From assembly GCF_014775655.1 (NCBI RefSeq), contig NZ_CP061274.1:1426001-1490000 (forward strand): DNA of 64,000 bases, read 5' to 3'. The notes beneath the pieces were generated by a model. That model made no database searches and was not told the origin of the DNA. It saw only the letters and a list, made by a program, of their open reading frames with translations. The position numbers were made by a program, and so were the translations under genes. Shown here one piece after another: positions 10,812 to 20,394 of the stretch. This stretch comes from Clavibacter zhangzhiyongii. Its GTDB lineage: Bacteria; Actinomycetota; Actinomycetes; Actinomycetales; Microbacteriaceae. Every line of letters begins with the position of its first letter. The stretch's first letter is position 1.

Positions 10812-11027
10812 GTGATCACCCTCCTCGCCGTCCTCCTGGTCGTCAACGGCGTCTGGAACGTCGTCGTCTGGCCGCAGTTCCTGAAGCGCGTCGCGAAGGA
10901 CCCCCGCGCCCGCGCCGCCGACGGATCCCGCACCCCGTTCTTCACGGTGCACCTCGTGCTGGTGTCGGTCTCGCTGCTCCTCGCGCTCGTCTCGATCATC
11001 GCCGCCGTCGCGGCGTTCGTCTCCTGA
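10812..11027 (+). CDS. SCO4848-like small membrane protein
   Basis: A 71-residue protein with two membrane helices: residues about 2-19 (ITLLAVLLVVNGVWNVVVWP) and about 46-70, joined by a charged loop (KRVAKDPRARAADGSRT). This matches the short SCO4848-type membrane protein family of actinobacteria, whose function is unknown. The GTG start has TACCAT 6 nt upstream (10800-10805), giving a probable leaderless transcript, divergent from orn. Confidence 0.75.
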   Translation: MITLLAVLLVVNGVWNVVVWPQFLKRVAKDPRARAADGSRTPFFTVHLVLVSVSLLLALVSIIAAVAAFVS

Positions 11028-11086
11028 CCTCCGACGGAGCCGCCTCGGGAGCGCCGGCCGCGGGGGAGGGCGGCGTCCGCGTCGTC

Positions 11087-11401
11087 ATGTACTCCTCCCT
11101 CTTCTGCGTCCCGTGCCAGGCGACTCGGAAGGTCCTCGCCGAGGTCCAGCGGCTGCTGCCGTGGCTCCCGGTCGAGGAGCTCGACGTCGCGGCGCACCCC
11201 GACCGCGCCGAGGAGGCGGGCATCCGCTCCACGCCCACGATCCTCGTGCTCGCCGGCGACCACCTGGTCCTCCGCGCCACGGGCGTCCCGACCGCGCCGC
11301 AGGTGCTGCAGGCCGTGGCCCGCGCGATGGACGCGTCACGTGACGCGGACGCGGACGCGGGTGCCGGGTCGGCCGCTCCGGGCCCCGTCGACCCCGCGTA
11401 G
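11087..11401 (+). CDS. Thioredoxin/glutaredoxin-fold protein
   Basis: A roughly 104-residue thioredoxin-fold protein. The first strand VVMYSSLFC leads into the redox motif C-V-P-C followed by a helix, then the beta-alpha-beta core and a cis-proline turn RSTPTILVL with a terminal G-x-P segment. It probably acts as a cytoplasmic dithiol reductase; partners are unknown. The start is uncertain. The only usual start codon after the preceding stop is the ATG at 11087, but this leaves a very short first strand and the purine-rich tract (GGGGGAGGGCGG) is about 15 nt away. A non-standard upstream start is possible. The acidic tail (DADADAGAGS) looks disordered. Confidence 0.72.
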   Translation: MYSSLFCVPCQATRKVLAEVQRLLPWLPVEELDVAAHPDRAEEAGIRSTPTILVLAGDHLVLRATGVPTAPQVLQAVARAMDASRDADADAGAGSAAPGPVDPA

Positions 11402-11415
11402 TACCCTCGTCTCGA

Positions 11416-11488
11416 CCCCCTGTAGCTCAATGGATAGAGCATCGGCCTTCTAATCCGACGGTTGCGCGTTCGAGTCGCGCCGGGGGGA
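11416..11488 (+). tRNA. tRNA-Arg (TCT)
   Basis: Acceptor arms CCCCCTG and CGGGGGG pair (with one T-G). The D arm (GCTC...GAGC), the anticodon loop CTTCTAA (anticodon TCT) and a T arm of GCGCG/CGCGC around TTCGAGT follow. No CCA is encoded. The 31-39 pair of the anticodon stem is a C-T mismatch. Confidence 0.94.
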
Positions 11489-11528
11489 CCGGCTGTCGGA
11501 TGCGCGGGATCGGCCGTAGATTCGACGC

Positions 11529-12350
11529 ATGCGCGACATCCAGTCAGAGATCATCGCCGCCCTCGAGGTGCGTCCGACCATCGACCCCGCCGACGAGGTG
11601 CGGAGGCGCGTCGACTTCCTCAAGGCCTACCTCCGGTCCACCGGCGCCGAGGGCTTCGTGCTCGGCATCAGCGGCGGGCAGGACTCGTCGCTCGCCGGCC
11701 GCCTGGCGCAGCTCGCGGTCGAGGAGCTCGCCGCGGAGGGTCTCCTCGCCGAGTTCGTGGCCGTGCGCCTGCCGTACGGGGTGCAGGCCGACGAGGAGGA
11801 CGCGCAGCTCGCGCTGCGCTTCATCCAGCCGAAGTCGAGCGTCGTCTTCGACATCAGGCGCGCGGTCGACAGCTTCGAGGCGGAGTACGCCGACGCCGCC
11901 GGCCACCGGATGCTCGACTTCACCAAGGGCAACGTCAAGGCGCGTTCGCGCATGGTCGCCCAGTACGCGCTCGCCGGGCAGGCGCGTCTGCTCGTCATCG
12001 GCACGGACCACGCCGCCGAGGCGGTCACCGGCTTCTTCACGAAGTACGGCGACGGCGGGGCCGACGTCCTGCCGCTCACCGGACTCACCAAGCGCCAGGG
12101 GCGGGCGCTGCTCGAGCACCTGGACGCCCCGGAGCGCCTCTACCTCAAGGCGCCCACCGCCGACCTCCTCGACGAGACGCCCGGCCAGACCGACGAGGCG
12201 AACCTCGGCCTCACCTACGCCGACATCGACGACTTCCTCGAGGGCGGCGACGTCGACGACGAGGTGGCCGAGGCCATCGAGGCGCGCTACGCGAGCACGG
12301 AGCACAAACGGCGCGTGCCCGCCTCGATGTTCGACGACTGGTGGAAGTGA
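11529..12350 (+). CDS. nadE: NH3-dependent NAD+ synthetase
   Basis: A 273-residue enzyme that amidates deamido-NAD+ with ammonia, the last step of NAD biosynthesis. The PP-loop ATP-binding motif [15 protein letters not shown] lies at about 45-60, followed by [14 protein letters not shown] and a [20 protein letters not shown] segment, all typical of the short NadE. There is no glutaminase domain, so ammonia is the nitrogen source. TAGATT at 11517-11522 with a 6-nt gap to the ATG suggests a leaderless mRNA. Confidence 0.97.
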   Translation: MRDIQSEIIAALEVRPTIDPADEVRRRVDFLKAYLRSTGAEGFVLGISGGQDSSLAGRLAQLAVEELAAEGLLAEFVAVRLPYGVQADEEDAQLALRFIQPKSSVVFDIRRAVDSFEAEYADAAGHRMLDFTKGNVKARSRMVAQYALAGQARLLVIGTDHAAEAVTGFFTKYGDGGADVLPLTGLTKRQGRALLEHLDAPERLYLKAPTADLLDETPGQTDEANLGLTYADIDDFLEGGDVDDEVAEAIEARYASTEHKRRVPASMFDDWWK

Positions 12351-12365
12351 TCACCGCCTGACCCA

Positions 12366-12410
12366 CGTGACGACGCCCCGCACCTCGTGGAGGTGCGGGG
12401 CGTCGTCACG
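12366..12410. terminator. Strong bidirectional terminator after nadE
   Basis: A perfect 21-bp inverted repeat with a GTG loop (arms 12366-12386 and 12390-12410, rich in GACGACGCCCCGC) sits between nadE and the convergent gene ending at 12423. It is the longest hairpin I see in the window. Confidence 0.88.
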
Positions 12411-12422
12411 CGCGGGAGCGGA

Positions 12423-13130
12423 TCAGCGGCGCTCCTCCTCGGCGGAGCGCGAGTTGGCGGCGGCCGAGTACGGCACGGGCGGGCTGTACTGCTCGTCCGG
12501 GGACTCGACGCGGCGCTCGGCGGCCGGCTGGTCGTCGGATCCGGGACGCCACGGCACCGGCACGGGCGCGACGGCCGTCGTCTCCGCGGGCCGCGCGTCG
12601 GACCGCGCGGGCGCCGTGGGCTCGGCGGGTGCGTCGTCCTCGAACTGCCAGCGGGCGATGTCGCCCTGGAAGATCTTGCGGGCGCGCCCCGGGTGGTGCT
12701 GCCACTCGACGATGCGGTCGCGGAACTCCGCGAGCTGCGTGTCGAACTGGAAGCCGAAGCTGCCGCTGCCGCGCTTGAACTCGGTGATCTCGTGGGCGGC
12801 CCAGGTCGCGGCCGTGGCGGCTCCCTTCACGGGCAGCAGCCGGATGCGGATGTCGGCCTCGCCCGCGGCGCGGTCGGCGAGCACGCGCTCCTGCGGGGTG
12901 AGGCCGTCCCACACGGAGGCCTGGCGCGCGGCGTCGACGAGCACGGCGATCGCCGCTGCCTTCACCTCGCGGTCGTGCCGCGTGAGGATCCGCTGCGTGG
13001 CACCGCGTGCGATGAGCGCGGCGAGGACGCCGGCCACCACGATGGCGACGAAGGGGACGACGACGCCGGAGAGGAGCTTGGTGCCCCGCTCGGACGCGAG
13101 GGCATCGAGGAGATCATTCCACCACTGCAT
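12423..13130 (-). CDS. Membrane-anchored protein of unknown function
   Basis: A 235-residue protein. One membrane helix spans about residues 20-42 (GVVVPFVAIVVAGVLAALIA) near the N-terminus. A mostly helical cytoplasmic or external domain follows (about 45-160, with FKRGSGSFGFQFDTQLAEFRD), and then a long proline/alanine-rich, charged tail to the end. I do not recognise a named family; it looks like an actinobacterial conserved protein. TACGGT at 13142-13137 lies 6 nt before the ATG, suggesting a leaderless mRNA. Confidence 0.7.
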   Translation of the reverse strand: MQWWNDLLDALASERGTKLLSGVVVPFVAIVVAGVLAALIARGATQRILTRHDREVKAAAIAVLVDAARQASVWDGLTPQERVLADRAAGEADIRIRLLPVKGAATAATWAAHEITEFKRGSGSFGFQFDTQLAEFRDRIVEWQHHPGRARKIFQGDIARWQFEDDAPAEPTAPARSDARPAETTAVAPVPVPWRPGSDDQPAAERRVESPDEQYSPPVPYSAAANSRSAEEERR

Positions 13131-13212
13131 GCGGTGACCGTACCCCGGGGTCGTCGCGCGATCCGGGAGGCGGCGCGGGCGCGTCGCCGCGGCCGCTCAG
13201 GACGGGCGCCGC

Positions 13213-13449
13213 TCAGAAGCGGAGGCAGTCGACCGCGTCCTGCAGGGACCAGAAGTCGCCGAGCGGCACGAAGCCCTGCGCGTCCCGGCGGAGCCGCTTG
13301 GCGCGGAAGCGCTCGCCCTCGGGCTCGCGCATGCGCTCGACGTAGCCGAGCACGGCGCCGTCCGGCCGGGTGACCCGCAGGAGCCCGTCGTGCAGCTCGC
13401 GCACCTGCACGGCGGAGCGCGACAGGGGGGTGTAGGTGATGCTGGGCAT
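13213..13449 (-). CDS. Small conserved protein of unknown function
   Basis: A 78-residue soluble protein beginning MPSITYTPLSRSAVQVRELH. It looks like a small beta-sheet protein (VQVRELHDGLLRVTRPDGAV, VLGYVERM) with a basic middle (FRAKRLRRDAQG). The frame is open about 165 bp upstream, but I start at 13449 because GGAGGACACC, a good ribosome site, lies directly before that ATG. No family is recognised. It is divergent from msrA. Confidence 0.65.
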   Translation of the reverse strand: MPSITYTPLSRSAVQVRELHDGLLRVTRPDGAVLGYVERMREPEGERFRAKRLRRDAQGFVPLGDFWSLQDAVDCLRF

Positions 13450-13619
13450 GGTGTCCTCCGTCCGCGTGCCGCCGGCCCGGCGGTGTCTCGATGTCCCCGA
13501 AGCTACGGGGGACCACCGACATCCGACCGGCGTGGAATGGGCGGCGGGGCATGACGGTTCCCTCCCATGTCGACCGCCGCGGACCTCGCGCGCATCGACG
13601 GGAAGTAGGTTCATCTCTC

Positions 13620-14147
13620 ATGCAGACATTCATCCTCGCCGGCGGCTGCTTCTGGTGCCTCGATGCGGTCTACCGCACCCTCGACGGCGTCCACGACGTC
13701 ATCTCCGGATACATCGGCGGGCACACCGCCCACCCCTCCTACGACGCCGTGTGCACGGGCGCGACCGGGCACGCCGAGGCGGTGAAGGTGGTCTTCGACG
13801 AGGAGGTCATCCCCGCCGACGTGATCCTCGACGTGTTCTTCACGCTGCACGACCCGCGCCAGCTCAACCGCCAGGGCGCCGACGTCGGCACGCAGTACCG
13901 CTCGGCCATGTTCCCCGCGGACGCCGAGCAGGAGCAGCTCTTCCGCGACGCCATCGCGCGCGCCGGCGAGCTGTGGGACGGCACGGCCGTCACGACCATC
14001 GAGCCCGTCGGCACGTGGTACGACGCGGAGGACTACCACCAGGACTTCTTCGCGAAGAACCCCGGCCAGGGCTACTGCAACGCGGTCGCCGTGCCCAAGG
14101 TCAACAAGGTGCGGAAGTCGTTCGCGCAGTACGTGCGCGCCGCCTGA
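13620..14147 (+). CDS. msrA: Peptide-methionine (S)-S-oxide reductase
   Basis: A 175-residue MsrA that reduces methionine-S-sulfoxide in proteins and free methionine. The catalytic motif GGCFWC (residues 8-13, Cys10 nucleophile) is followed by the conserved GYIGGHTAHPSYDAVCTGATGHAE region. A second cysteine in NPGQGYCN near the C-terminus can serve in resolving. TAGGTT at 13606-13611 lies 8 nt before the ATG, so the leader is nearly absent. A clear terminator follows. Confidence 0.96.
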   Translation: MQTFILAGGCFWCLDAVYRTLDGVHDVISGYIGGHTAHPSYDAVCTGATGHAEAVKVVFDEEVIPADVILDVFFTLHDPRQLNRQGADVGTQYRSAMFPADAEQEQLFRDAIARAGELWDGTAVTTIEPVGTWYDAEDYHQDFFAKNPGQGYCNAVAVPKVNKVRKSFAQYVRAA

Positions 14148-14160
14148 TCCACCCCTCCTC

Positions 14161-14193
14161 GACGCCCCGCGGCCTGTACGGCCGCGGGGCGTC
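14161..14193 (+). terminator. Terminator of msrA
   Basis: A perfect 14-bp hairpin (GACGCCCCGCGGCC / GGCCGCGGGGCGTC) with a TGTAC loop lies 13 bp after the msrA stop. Confidence 0.82.
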
Positions 14194-14247
14194 GGCGTAC
14201 CATCGGCACGTCCGGGCGACGGAGCCCGGGGAGGAGAGACGACGACG

Positions 14248-14478
14248 ATGTCGATGACCACCAGCACGAGCACGAGCGGCATCCCGCGCACGGCGGGCAA
14301 GACCTGGGTCGCCTTCGGCGCGACGGGCGCCCTGGCCTCGATCCACTCCCACGAGGACGGCTACGAGGTGCGGTCGCTGCACCGCGGCGTCGTCGCCGGC
14401 ACGTACCCGACCCTCGAGATCGCGAAGGCCGCCCTGCGCGCGGGCCAGGGCGGCGACGTGGAGTTCACCGAGCACTGA
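14248..14478 (+). CDS. Small protein of unknown function
   Basis: A 76-residue protein. The first 15 residues are Ser/Thr-rich (MSMTTSTSTSG). The rest looks like a small alpha/beta unit: TWVAFGATGALASIHSHEDG, then YEVRSLHRGVVAGTYPTLEIAKAALRAG. The second half resembles short domains that read as a strand pair and one helix. There is no cysteine or membrane helix. A GGAGGAGAG ribosome site precedes the ATG. It has its own terminator-separated position, so it is probably monocistronic. I recognise no family. Confidence 0.65.
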   Translation: MSMTTSTSTSGIPRTAGKTWVAFGATGALASIHSHEDGYEVRSLHRGVVAGTYPTLEIAKAALRAGQGGDVEFTEH

Positions 14479-14609
14479 CCGGCGACCGCGGTCCCTCCCC
14501 AGGGCGCGGATCGGCCGTCGACGGCCCGGCGCGGCGCGGCCTCCTCCTCCCGCCTCGGCTCCACGCGCATGATGCGCGGGCGGCCGTCGGGCCACGGGGA
14601 GGGGTTCCG

Positions 14610-14990
14610 GTGCGAAGGGCGCGCGAGGGCGAGGACGAGCCGGTCGGGATCACGACGGCGGTCACGCTGCACGGGCACGTGCTGCGTCCGCCGCGTCGCA
14701 TCCGCACCGCCGAGGGGTGGGAGGTCGCGACCGTCGTGGTCGGCGCGCCCGGGCACGACGCGCGCGATGTCGGCGAGGGGATCGTCGCCGTGTGCATGGG
14801 CCCCGGTGCCGTCGCCGCGGCCTCGTCCCTGACGACGGGCGCCGAGGTCGTCGTGCAGGGCCGGCTGGCGGCGCGGCGCGGAGGCCTCCCGGCGGATGAC
14901 GCGGTGGAGCTCGTCGCCGACGCGCTGCTCGTCCGCCGCGTCGCCTCGGCGGGCAGCGGGCTCCCGCCGGAGCCTAGGATCGCACCATGA
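14610..14990 (+). CDS. SSB-like OB-fold protein
   Basis: A 126-residue protein resembling a shortened single-stranded-DNA-binding protein. TLHGHVLRPPRRIRTAEGWEVATVVVG corresponds to the SSB start (G-x-L-x-x-P-x-x-R). AEVVVQGRLAARRG corresponds to the SSB V-x-V-x-G-R-L-x-x-R strand, and VELVADALLVRRV to the last OB strand. The acidic C-terminal tail that recruits partners in canonical SSB is absent. In mycobacteria a second SSB (Rv2478c) lies next to ettA, and here ettA is two genes downstream, which supports the assignment. The GTG start has a GGGGAGGGG ribosome site. It overlaps the MarR gene by 4 bp. Confidence 0.65.
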   Translation: MRRAREGEDEPVGITTAVTLHGHVLRPPRRIRTAEGWEVATVVVGAPGHDARDVGEGIVAVCMGPGAVAAASSLTTGAEVVVQGRLAARRGGLPADDAVELVADALLVRRVASAGSGLPPEPRIAP

Positions 14991-15544
14991 GCGGATCCCC
15001 CCGGTGGCTCGAGCCGGATCAGCAGCGCGCCTGGCGGACGGTCATCGTCGCGCTGAACCACGTGAGCGAGCGGATCGAGCGCGAGCTCCTGCGCGACGCG
15101 GGGATGCCCCACGCGTACTACATGATCCTCGTCCGCCTGTCGGAGGCGGAGTCCGGCGCGCTCCCCATGAGCGTGCTCGCGCGCGCCCTCCAGGCGTCGG
15201 CGAGCCGCACCTCGCACGCCGTCACCCGGCTCGAGCAGCTGGGGTGGGTGCGCCGCACCAGGTCCCCCCGCGACGGGAGGAGCCTGCTCGCCGAGCTCAC
15301 CGACGAGGGCCGCGCGACCCTGGAGGCGGCGGCCCCCGGACATGCGGAGGAGGTCCTCCGCACGGTGTTCGACCCGCTCACCGACGAGCAGACCTCCCAG
15401 CTCGAGGCCATCGCCCGGGATATCCTCGCCGACATGAGCCCCTCCTCCCTCGACCACGGCCGGGGGAGCGCCGACGGCGACGACCTGGCCATCCCCTCCG
15501 CCCCCGAGCCCGCCCCGGGCCGCGCGGACGGCTCCGCCGCGTGA
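14987..15544 (+). CDS. MarR-family transcriptional regulator
   Basis: A 185-residue winged-helix regulator. The MarR core covers about residues 15-150, with the recognition region SVLARALQASASRTSHAVTRLEQLGWVRR and the wing SPRDGRSLLAELTDEG. The ligand and targets are unknown. Its ATG overlaps the stop of the SSB-like gene and its GTGA end overlaps the lipoprotein start. A TAGGAT hexamer at 14975-14980 with a 6-nt gap also gives it a promoter of its own inside the preceding gene. The C-terminal 35 residues are disordered and low-complexity. Confidence 0.9.
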   Translation: MSGSPRWLEPDQQRAWRTVIVALNHVSERIERELLRDAGMPHAYYMILVRLSEAESGALPMSVLARALQASASRTSHAVTRLEQLGWVRRTRSPRDGRSLLAELTDEGRATLEAAAPGHAEEVLRTVFDPLTDEQTSQLEAIARDILADMSPSSLDHGRGSADGDDLAIPSAPEPAPGRADGSAA

Positions 15545-16014
15545 TCCGCGCCACCCGCGCCCTCGCGGCGCCCGCCCTCCTCGGCGCGCTCCTCCTGTCC
15601 GCGTGCACGCAGGCGCCCGCGCCCACCGAGCCGACGCCCTCCGCGGTGGCCCCCAGCCCCGACGCGGAGCCCACGCCCTCGGCCGCGCCCACCGTCGATC
15701 CCGCCGGCACGGCCGAGGCGAACCTGCCCGCGTTCGAGGCGACGGCCGCGGCGGTGGTCGCCGGCGACCCGAACGCCCAGGGCCGCGCCCTCGTCGACGC
15801 CCTCGTCGCGGCCGGCTACCCCAAGGACCGCATGGAGGTCACGGCCGACCGCACGCCCCTCGGCAACTCGGTCGACTCGATCCTCGTGTCGGTGCACCTG
15901 ACGGACGCGTGCCTCATCGGGCAGCGCGCGCAGGACGGCTTCACCGCCCACGTGGAGCCGGCCCTCGCGTCGGGCCGCTGCCTCGTCGGGCAGACCCGCA
16001 CCATCGACTGGTGA
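15541..16014 (+). CDS. Lipoprotein (DUF6993-like)
   Basis: A 157-residue predicted lipoprotein. The signal peptide ends in a lipobox LLSAC with Cys22. A Pro/Ser/Thr-rich linker (about 23-60) and a soluble domain (about 65-157) follow, the latter with two cysteines (TDACLIG and ASGRCLVG) that could pair outside the cell. The domain matches what I recall as DUF6993. The GTG start at 15541 overlaps the MarR stop (GTGA), so the two are translated together. Function is unknown. Confidence 0.75.
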   Translation: MIRATRALAAPALLGALLLSACTQAPAPTEPTPSAVAPSPDAEPTPSAAPTVDPAGTAEANLPAFEATAAAVVAGDPNAQGRALVDALVAAGYPKDRMEVTADRTPLGNSVDSILVSVHLTDACLIGQRAQDGFTAHVEPALASGRCLVGQTRTIDW

Positions 16015-16077
16015 CTCGGGCCCCGCGCCTGCGCCCGGCGGCATCCGGGCACCGGCGGCACTGAATAGACTCGGGCC

Positions 16078-17760
<1,683 letters not shown>

Positions 17761-17764
17761 TCCG

Positions 17765-18244
17765 ATGACCCGGGTCCACGTCCCCGTCCACCTCCGGTGG
17801 GCCGACCTCGACGCCTACGACCACGTCAACAACGTGGAGGTGCTGCGTCTCCTCGAGGAGGCGCGCGTCCGCGCGTTCTGGCGCTGGGACGCCGACGGCG
17901 ACGGCGTGGATCCGGGCATGGCGCTCATCGACGCCTCCGCGGGCGCGGCCACGATGACGATGATCGCGCGGCAGGAGGTCGAGTACCTCCGGCCGATCTC
18001 GTACGGGCGTCGGCCGCTCGACGTGCAGGTGTGGCTCGGGCGCCTCGGCGGATCGAGCCTCGAGGCCTGCTATGAGCTCCGCTCACCCGCGGGCGTCGAG
18101 CCGTCGGAGCTGTACGCGCGCGCGTCGACGACCATCGTGCTGGTGGACTCCGCGAGGGGCCGCCCGCGTCGGATCACCGACGACGAGCGCGCCGCGTGGG
18201 CGGACTACGTCGAGGAGCCCGTGGCGTTCAGCCGCCGCGGCTGA
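17765..18244 (+). CDS. Acyl-CoA thioesterase, 4HBT hotdog family
   Basis: A 159-residue hotdog-fold thioesterase. The 4HBT signature LRWADLDAYDHVNNVEVLR (residues about 10-28, with the catalytic D in the Y-D-H-V-N-N motif) and a QEVEYLRPISYGRRPLDVQVW strand are clear. It hydrolyses acyl-CoA; chain length cannot be read from sequence. It begins 4 bp after the ettA stop and is thus in the same operon. Mycobacteria keep a thioesterase of this kind (Rv2475c) beside ettA. Confidence 0.9.
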   Translation: MTRVHVPVHLRWADLDAYDHVNNVEVLRLLEEARVRAFWRWDADGDGVDPGMALIDASAGAATMTMIARQEVEYLRPISYGRRPLDVQVWLGRLGGSSLEACYELRSPAGVEPSELYARASTTIVLVDSARGRPRRITDDERAAWADYVEEPVAFSRRG

Positions 18245-18265
18245 GCGAGCGGTCCGGGTCGCGGG

Positions 18266-19171
18266 TCAGCCCTGCGCCTCCGACGGCACCCGCACCATGC
18301 CCTCCTGGGCGACGCTCGCCAGCAGCACGCCGTCGCGCGAGTAGATGCGCCCCAGGGACAGGCCGCGACCGCCCTGCGCGCTCGTCGACTCCTGCACGTA
18401 GAGCATCCACTCGTCGGCGCGGCCGGGGCGGTGGAACCACATCGCGTGGTCGAGGCTCGCGGTCTTGATGCCGGGCGTCGCCCACGAGAGCCCGTGGCGA
18501 CGGTAGATGGACTCGAGGATCGAGTAGTCGCTCGCGTAGGCCATCGAGGCCAGGTGCACCGCGGGGTCGTCGGGGAGGCGGCCGATGGCGCGGATCCAGA
18601 CGGCCTGGTGGGCGACGCGCTCCTCGGCGGCGCCGAAGTAGACGGGCTGCTCCACGTGCCGCATGTCGAACGGGCGGTCGTTGGCCCAGTGCTTCGCGAC
18701 GGGGTGGTCGATGCGGGACAGGACGTCGCGCGCGCTCGGCAGGCTCTCGGGCTCCGGGATCCCCTCGGGCATGGGCGCCTGGTGCTCGAGGCCCTCGTCG
18801 GCGTCCTGGAAGGACGCGATCATCGAGAGGATCGGCCGGCCGTCCTGGTAGGCCTGCGTACGGCGCGTGGAGAACGAGCGGCCGTCGTGGATGCGGTCGA
18901 CCGAGAAGGTGATCGGCTTGGTGACGTCGCCGGGGCGCAGGAAGTAGCCGTGCATGCTGTGCGGTCGGCGATCCGGTCCGGTGGTGCGCATGGCGGCCAC
19001 GAGCGACTGCGCGAGGACCTGGCCGCCGAAGACGCGGCCCATGGGCATCCACTGCGAGGGGCCGGTGGAGATGTCCTCGCTCGTGCGGGCGCCGGTGTCG
19101 GTGAGGTCGAGGGCCGTGAGGAGGCCGGCGAGCGGGCCGTCGGCCGGGGTGTCGGATGCGTGGTCGGTCAT
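18266..19171 (-). CDS. tesB: Acyl-CoA thioesterase II
   Basis: A 301-residue double-hotdog thioesterase. It has the family's GRVFGGQVLAQSLVAA segment (about 48-63), SMHGYFLRPGD, and the C-terminal hotdog with ASLDHAMWFHR (containing the catalytic D/H region) and ESTSAQGGRGLSLGRIY. It releases free fatty acids from acyl-CoA in the cytoplasm. The frame extends about 180 bp further upstream, but the ATG at 19171 with GGAGGACCC directly before it is the clear start. It converges with the other thioesterase gene, an unusual pairing of two different hotdog families. Confidence 0.93.
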   Translation of the reverse strand: MTDHASDTPADGPLAGLLTALDLTDTGARTSEDISTGPSQWMPMGRVFGGQVLAQSLVAAMRTTGPDRRPHSMHGYFLRPGDVTKPITFSVDRIHDGRSFSTRRTQAYQDGRPILSMIASFQDADEGLEHQAPMPEGIPEPESLPSARDVLSRIDHPVAKHWANDRPFDMRHVEQPVYFGAAEERVAHQAVWIRAIGRLPDDPAVHLASMAYASDYSILESIYRRHGLSWATPGIKTASLDHAMWFHRPGRADEWMLYVQESTSAQGGRGLSLGRIYSRDGVLLASVAQEGMVRVPSEAQG

Positions 19172-19253
19172 GGGTCCTCCGCCTGGCGGGCCGACCTCGG
19201 GCGGTCGGGCGCCCGGCGGAACGCGTGGGCGCATCCAGTAGCTTAGACAGGCC

Positions 19254-19949
19254 ATGACGCCCTCCTTCGCCCTCCGGGACGCGCTCGCCCTCGGCGATCT
19301 GCAGACCTTCCTCGGCCGCTCCGCCCGCGTCGACGACGGGGCCGTGCGCCTCATCGGATCCGGGGGAGTGCTCGCCGTCTACACCTCCGTGCTGCAGCCG
19401 GCCGGCCTCCTCGACCGCGCGCCCACCGTCCTCGGGCTCCGCACCTTCGCGGCGGAGACGCAGGCGCCGGTGGACAGCGTGGTGCCGATCCGCGCGCTGC
19501 TCGACCGGCTGGCGCGCCTCGAGGGACCCGCGACCGGATCCCCGGGCGAGCCCGTCGGCGTGCTGGTGCCGCCGGACACGGCCACCGCGCCCTGGGCGGG
19601 CATCTCCCCGCCGCGCGCCGGCTGGGAGCGCGTCGCCGACGTGCCCGCCGCTGCCCTGCGCCGGGCCGCGCGCGCCGGCATCGACGAGGTGGCGGCCGCG
19701 GTGCCGACGGGGATCGGCGAGCAGATCGTCTCCCGCGTGCGCGGCGAGGTGTGGGGGCGCGCGGTGGAGGGCGCACCCGACGTCCTCGCCGGCGGGGCCT
19801 TCGCCGCCTACAGCCTCGGGTTCCTCGGGCCGGATCCGGCGCCGGACGCGGCCGAGGACGACCGGGAGGCACCCGCCGCGGTGTTCCGGGCCGGTACGTG
19901 GACGCGCCTCACCACCCCGCGCGGGCACGTGCTCGTCCGGCGCCTGTAG
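19254..19949 (+). CDS. Protein of unknown function (Microbacteriaceae type)
   Basis: A 231-residue soluble protein starting MTPSFALRDALALGDLQTFL. The visible segments are VRLIGSGGVLAVYTSVLQP, LGLRTFAAETQAPVDSVVPI and a C-terminal TWTRLTTPRGHVLVRRL. It has no cysteines and no membrane helix. I recognise no domain; it looks like a lineage-restricted conserved gene. It is divergent from tesB and converges with the globin gene. TAGACA/TAGCTT hexamers just upstream could serve as promoter. Confidence 0.65.
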   Translation: MTPSFALRDALALGDLQTFLGRSARVDDGAVRLIGSGGVLAVYTSVLQPAGLLDRAPTVLGLRTFAAETQAPVDSVVPIRALLDRLARLEGPATGSPGEPVGVLVPPDTATAPWAGISPPRAGWERVADVPAAALRRAARAGIDEVAAAVPTGIGEQIVSRVRGEVWGRAVEGAPDVLAGGAFAAYSLGFLGPDPAPDAAEDDREAPAAVFRAGTWTRLTTPRGHVLVRRL

Positions 19950-19998
19950 CAGGGGGCCGCATCGCCGACGGATCCGCGTCGGGCACGGACCACGCGCA

Positions 19999-20394
19999 TC
20001 AGGACTCGTCGAAGGTGTTCACCATCGCGTGCGCGGCCCGCTCGAGGTAGTCCCAGAGCTGCGCCTCGTGCATCGGCGACAGGTCGAGCGCGTCGACGGC
20101 CACGCGCATGTGCGCGAGCCAGCGGTCGCGGGCGTCGGGGTTGACGCGGAACGGCATGTGCCGCATCCGCAGGCGCGGGTGGCCGCGCTCGTCGCTGTAC
20201 GTCGTGGGCCCGCCCCAGTACTGCTCGAGGAAGCCCGTGAGGCGCTGGATCGCGCCCTCGAGGTCCTCCTCCGGGTACATCGCCACGAGCACCGGGTCCT
20301 CGGCGACGCCGCGGTAGAACTCGCGGACCAGCTTCTCGAAGGTGGGTCGTCCGCCGACGTCGTCGTAGAACGAGTTGGCGAGCAGGTCGGGCAT
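19999..20394 (-). CDS. glbO: Group II truncated haemoglobin
   Basis: A 131-residue 2-on-2 globin of the trHbO type. Tyr27 in FYRGVAEDP (B10), Tyr40 at the CD1 position (MYPEEDLE), WGGPTTYSDERGHPRLRMRH with proximal His79, and Trp92 at G8 (ARDRWLAH) are the group II hallmarks. It binds haem and O2 and is linked to oxygen handling and peroxidase-like chemistry. Its ATG overlaps the stop of the mscS gene. Mycobacteria have glbO (Rv2470) close to pepN, and the same grouping is seen here. Confidence 0.94.
   Translation of the reverse strand: MPDLLANSFYDDVGGRPTFEKLVREFYRGVAEDPVLVAMYPEEDLEGAIQRLTGFLEQYWGGPTTYSDERGHPRLRMRHMPFRVNPDARDRWLAHMRVAVDALDLSPMHEAQLWDYLERAAHAMVNTFDES

Noticed and set aside
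10397-11086. Upstream extension of the thioredoxin-fold gene
   Set aside because: It would run through the 10812 membrane-protein gene in another frame and encode basic low-complexity sequence.
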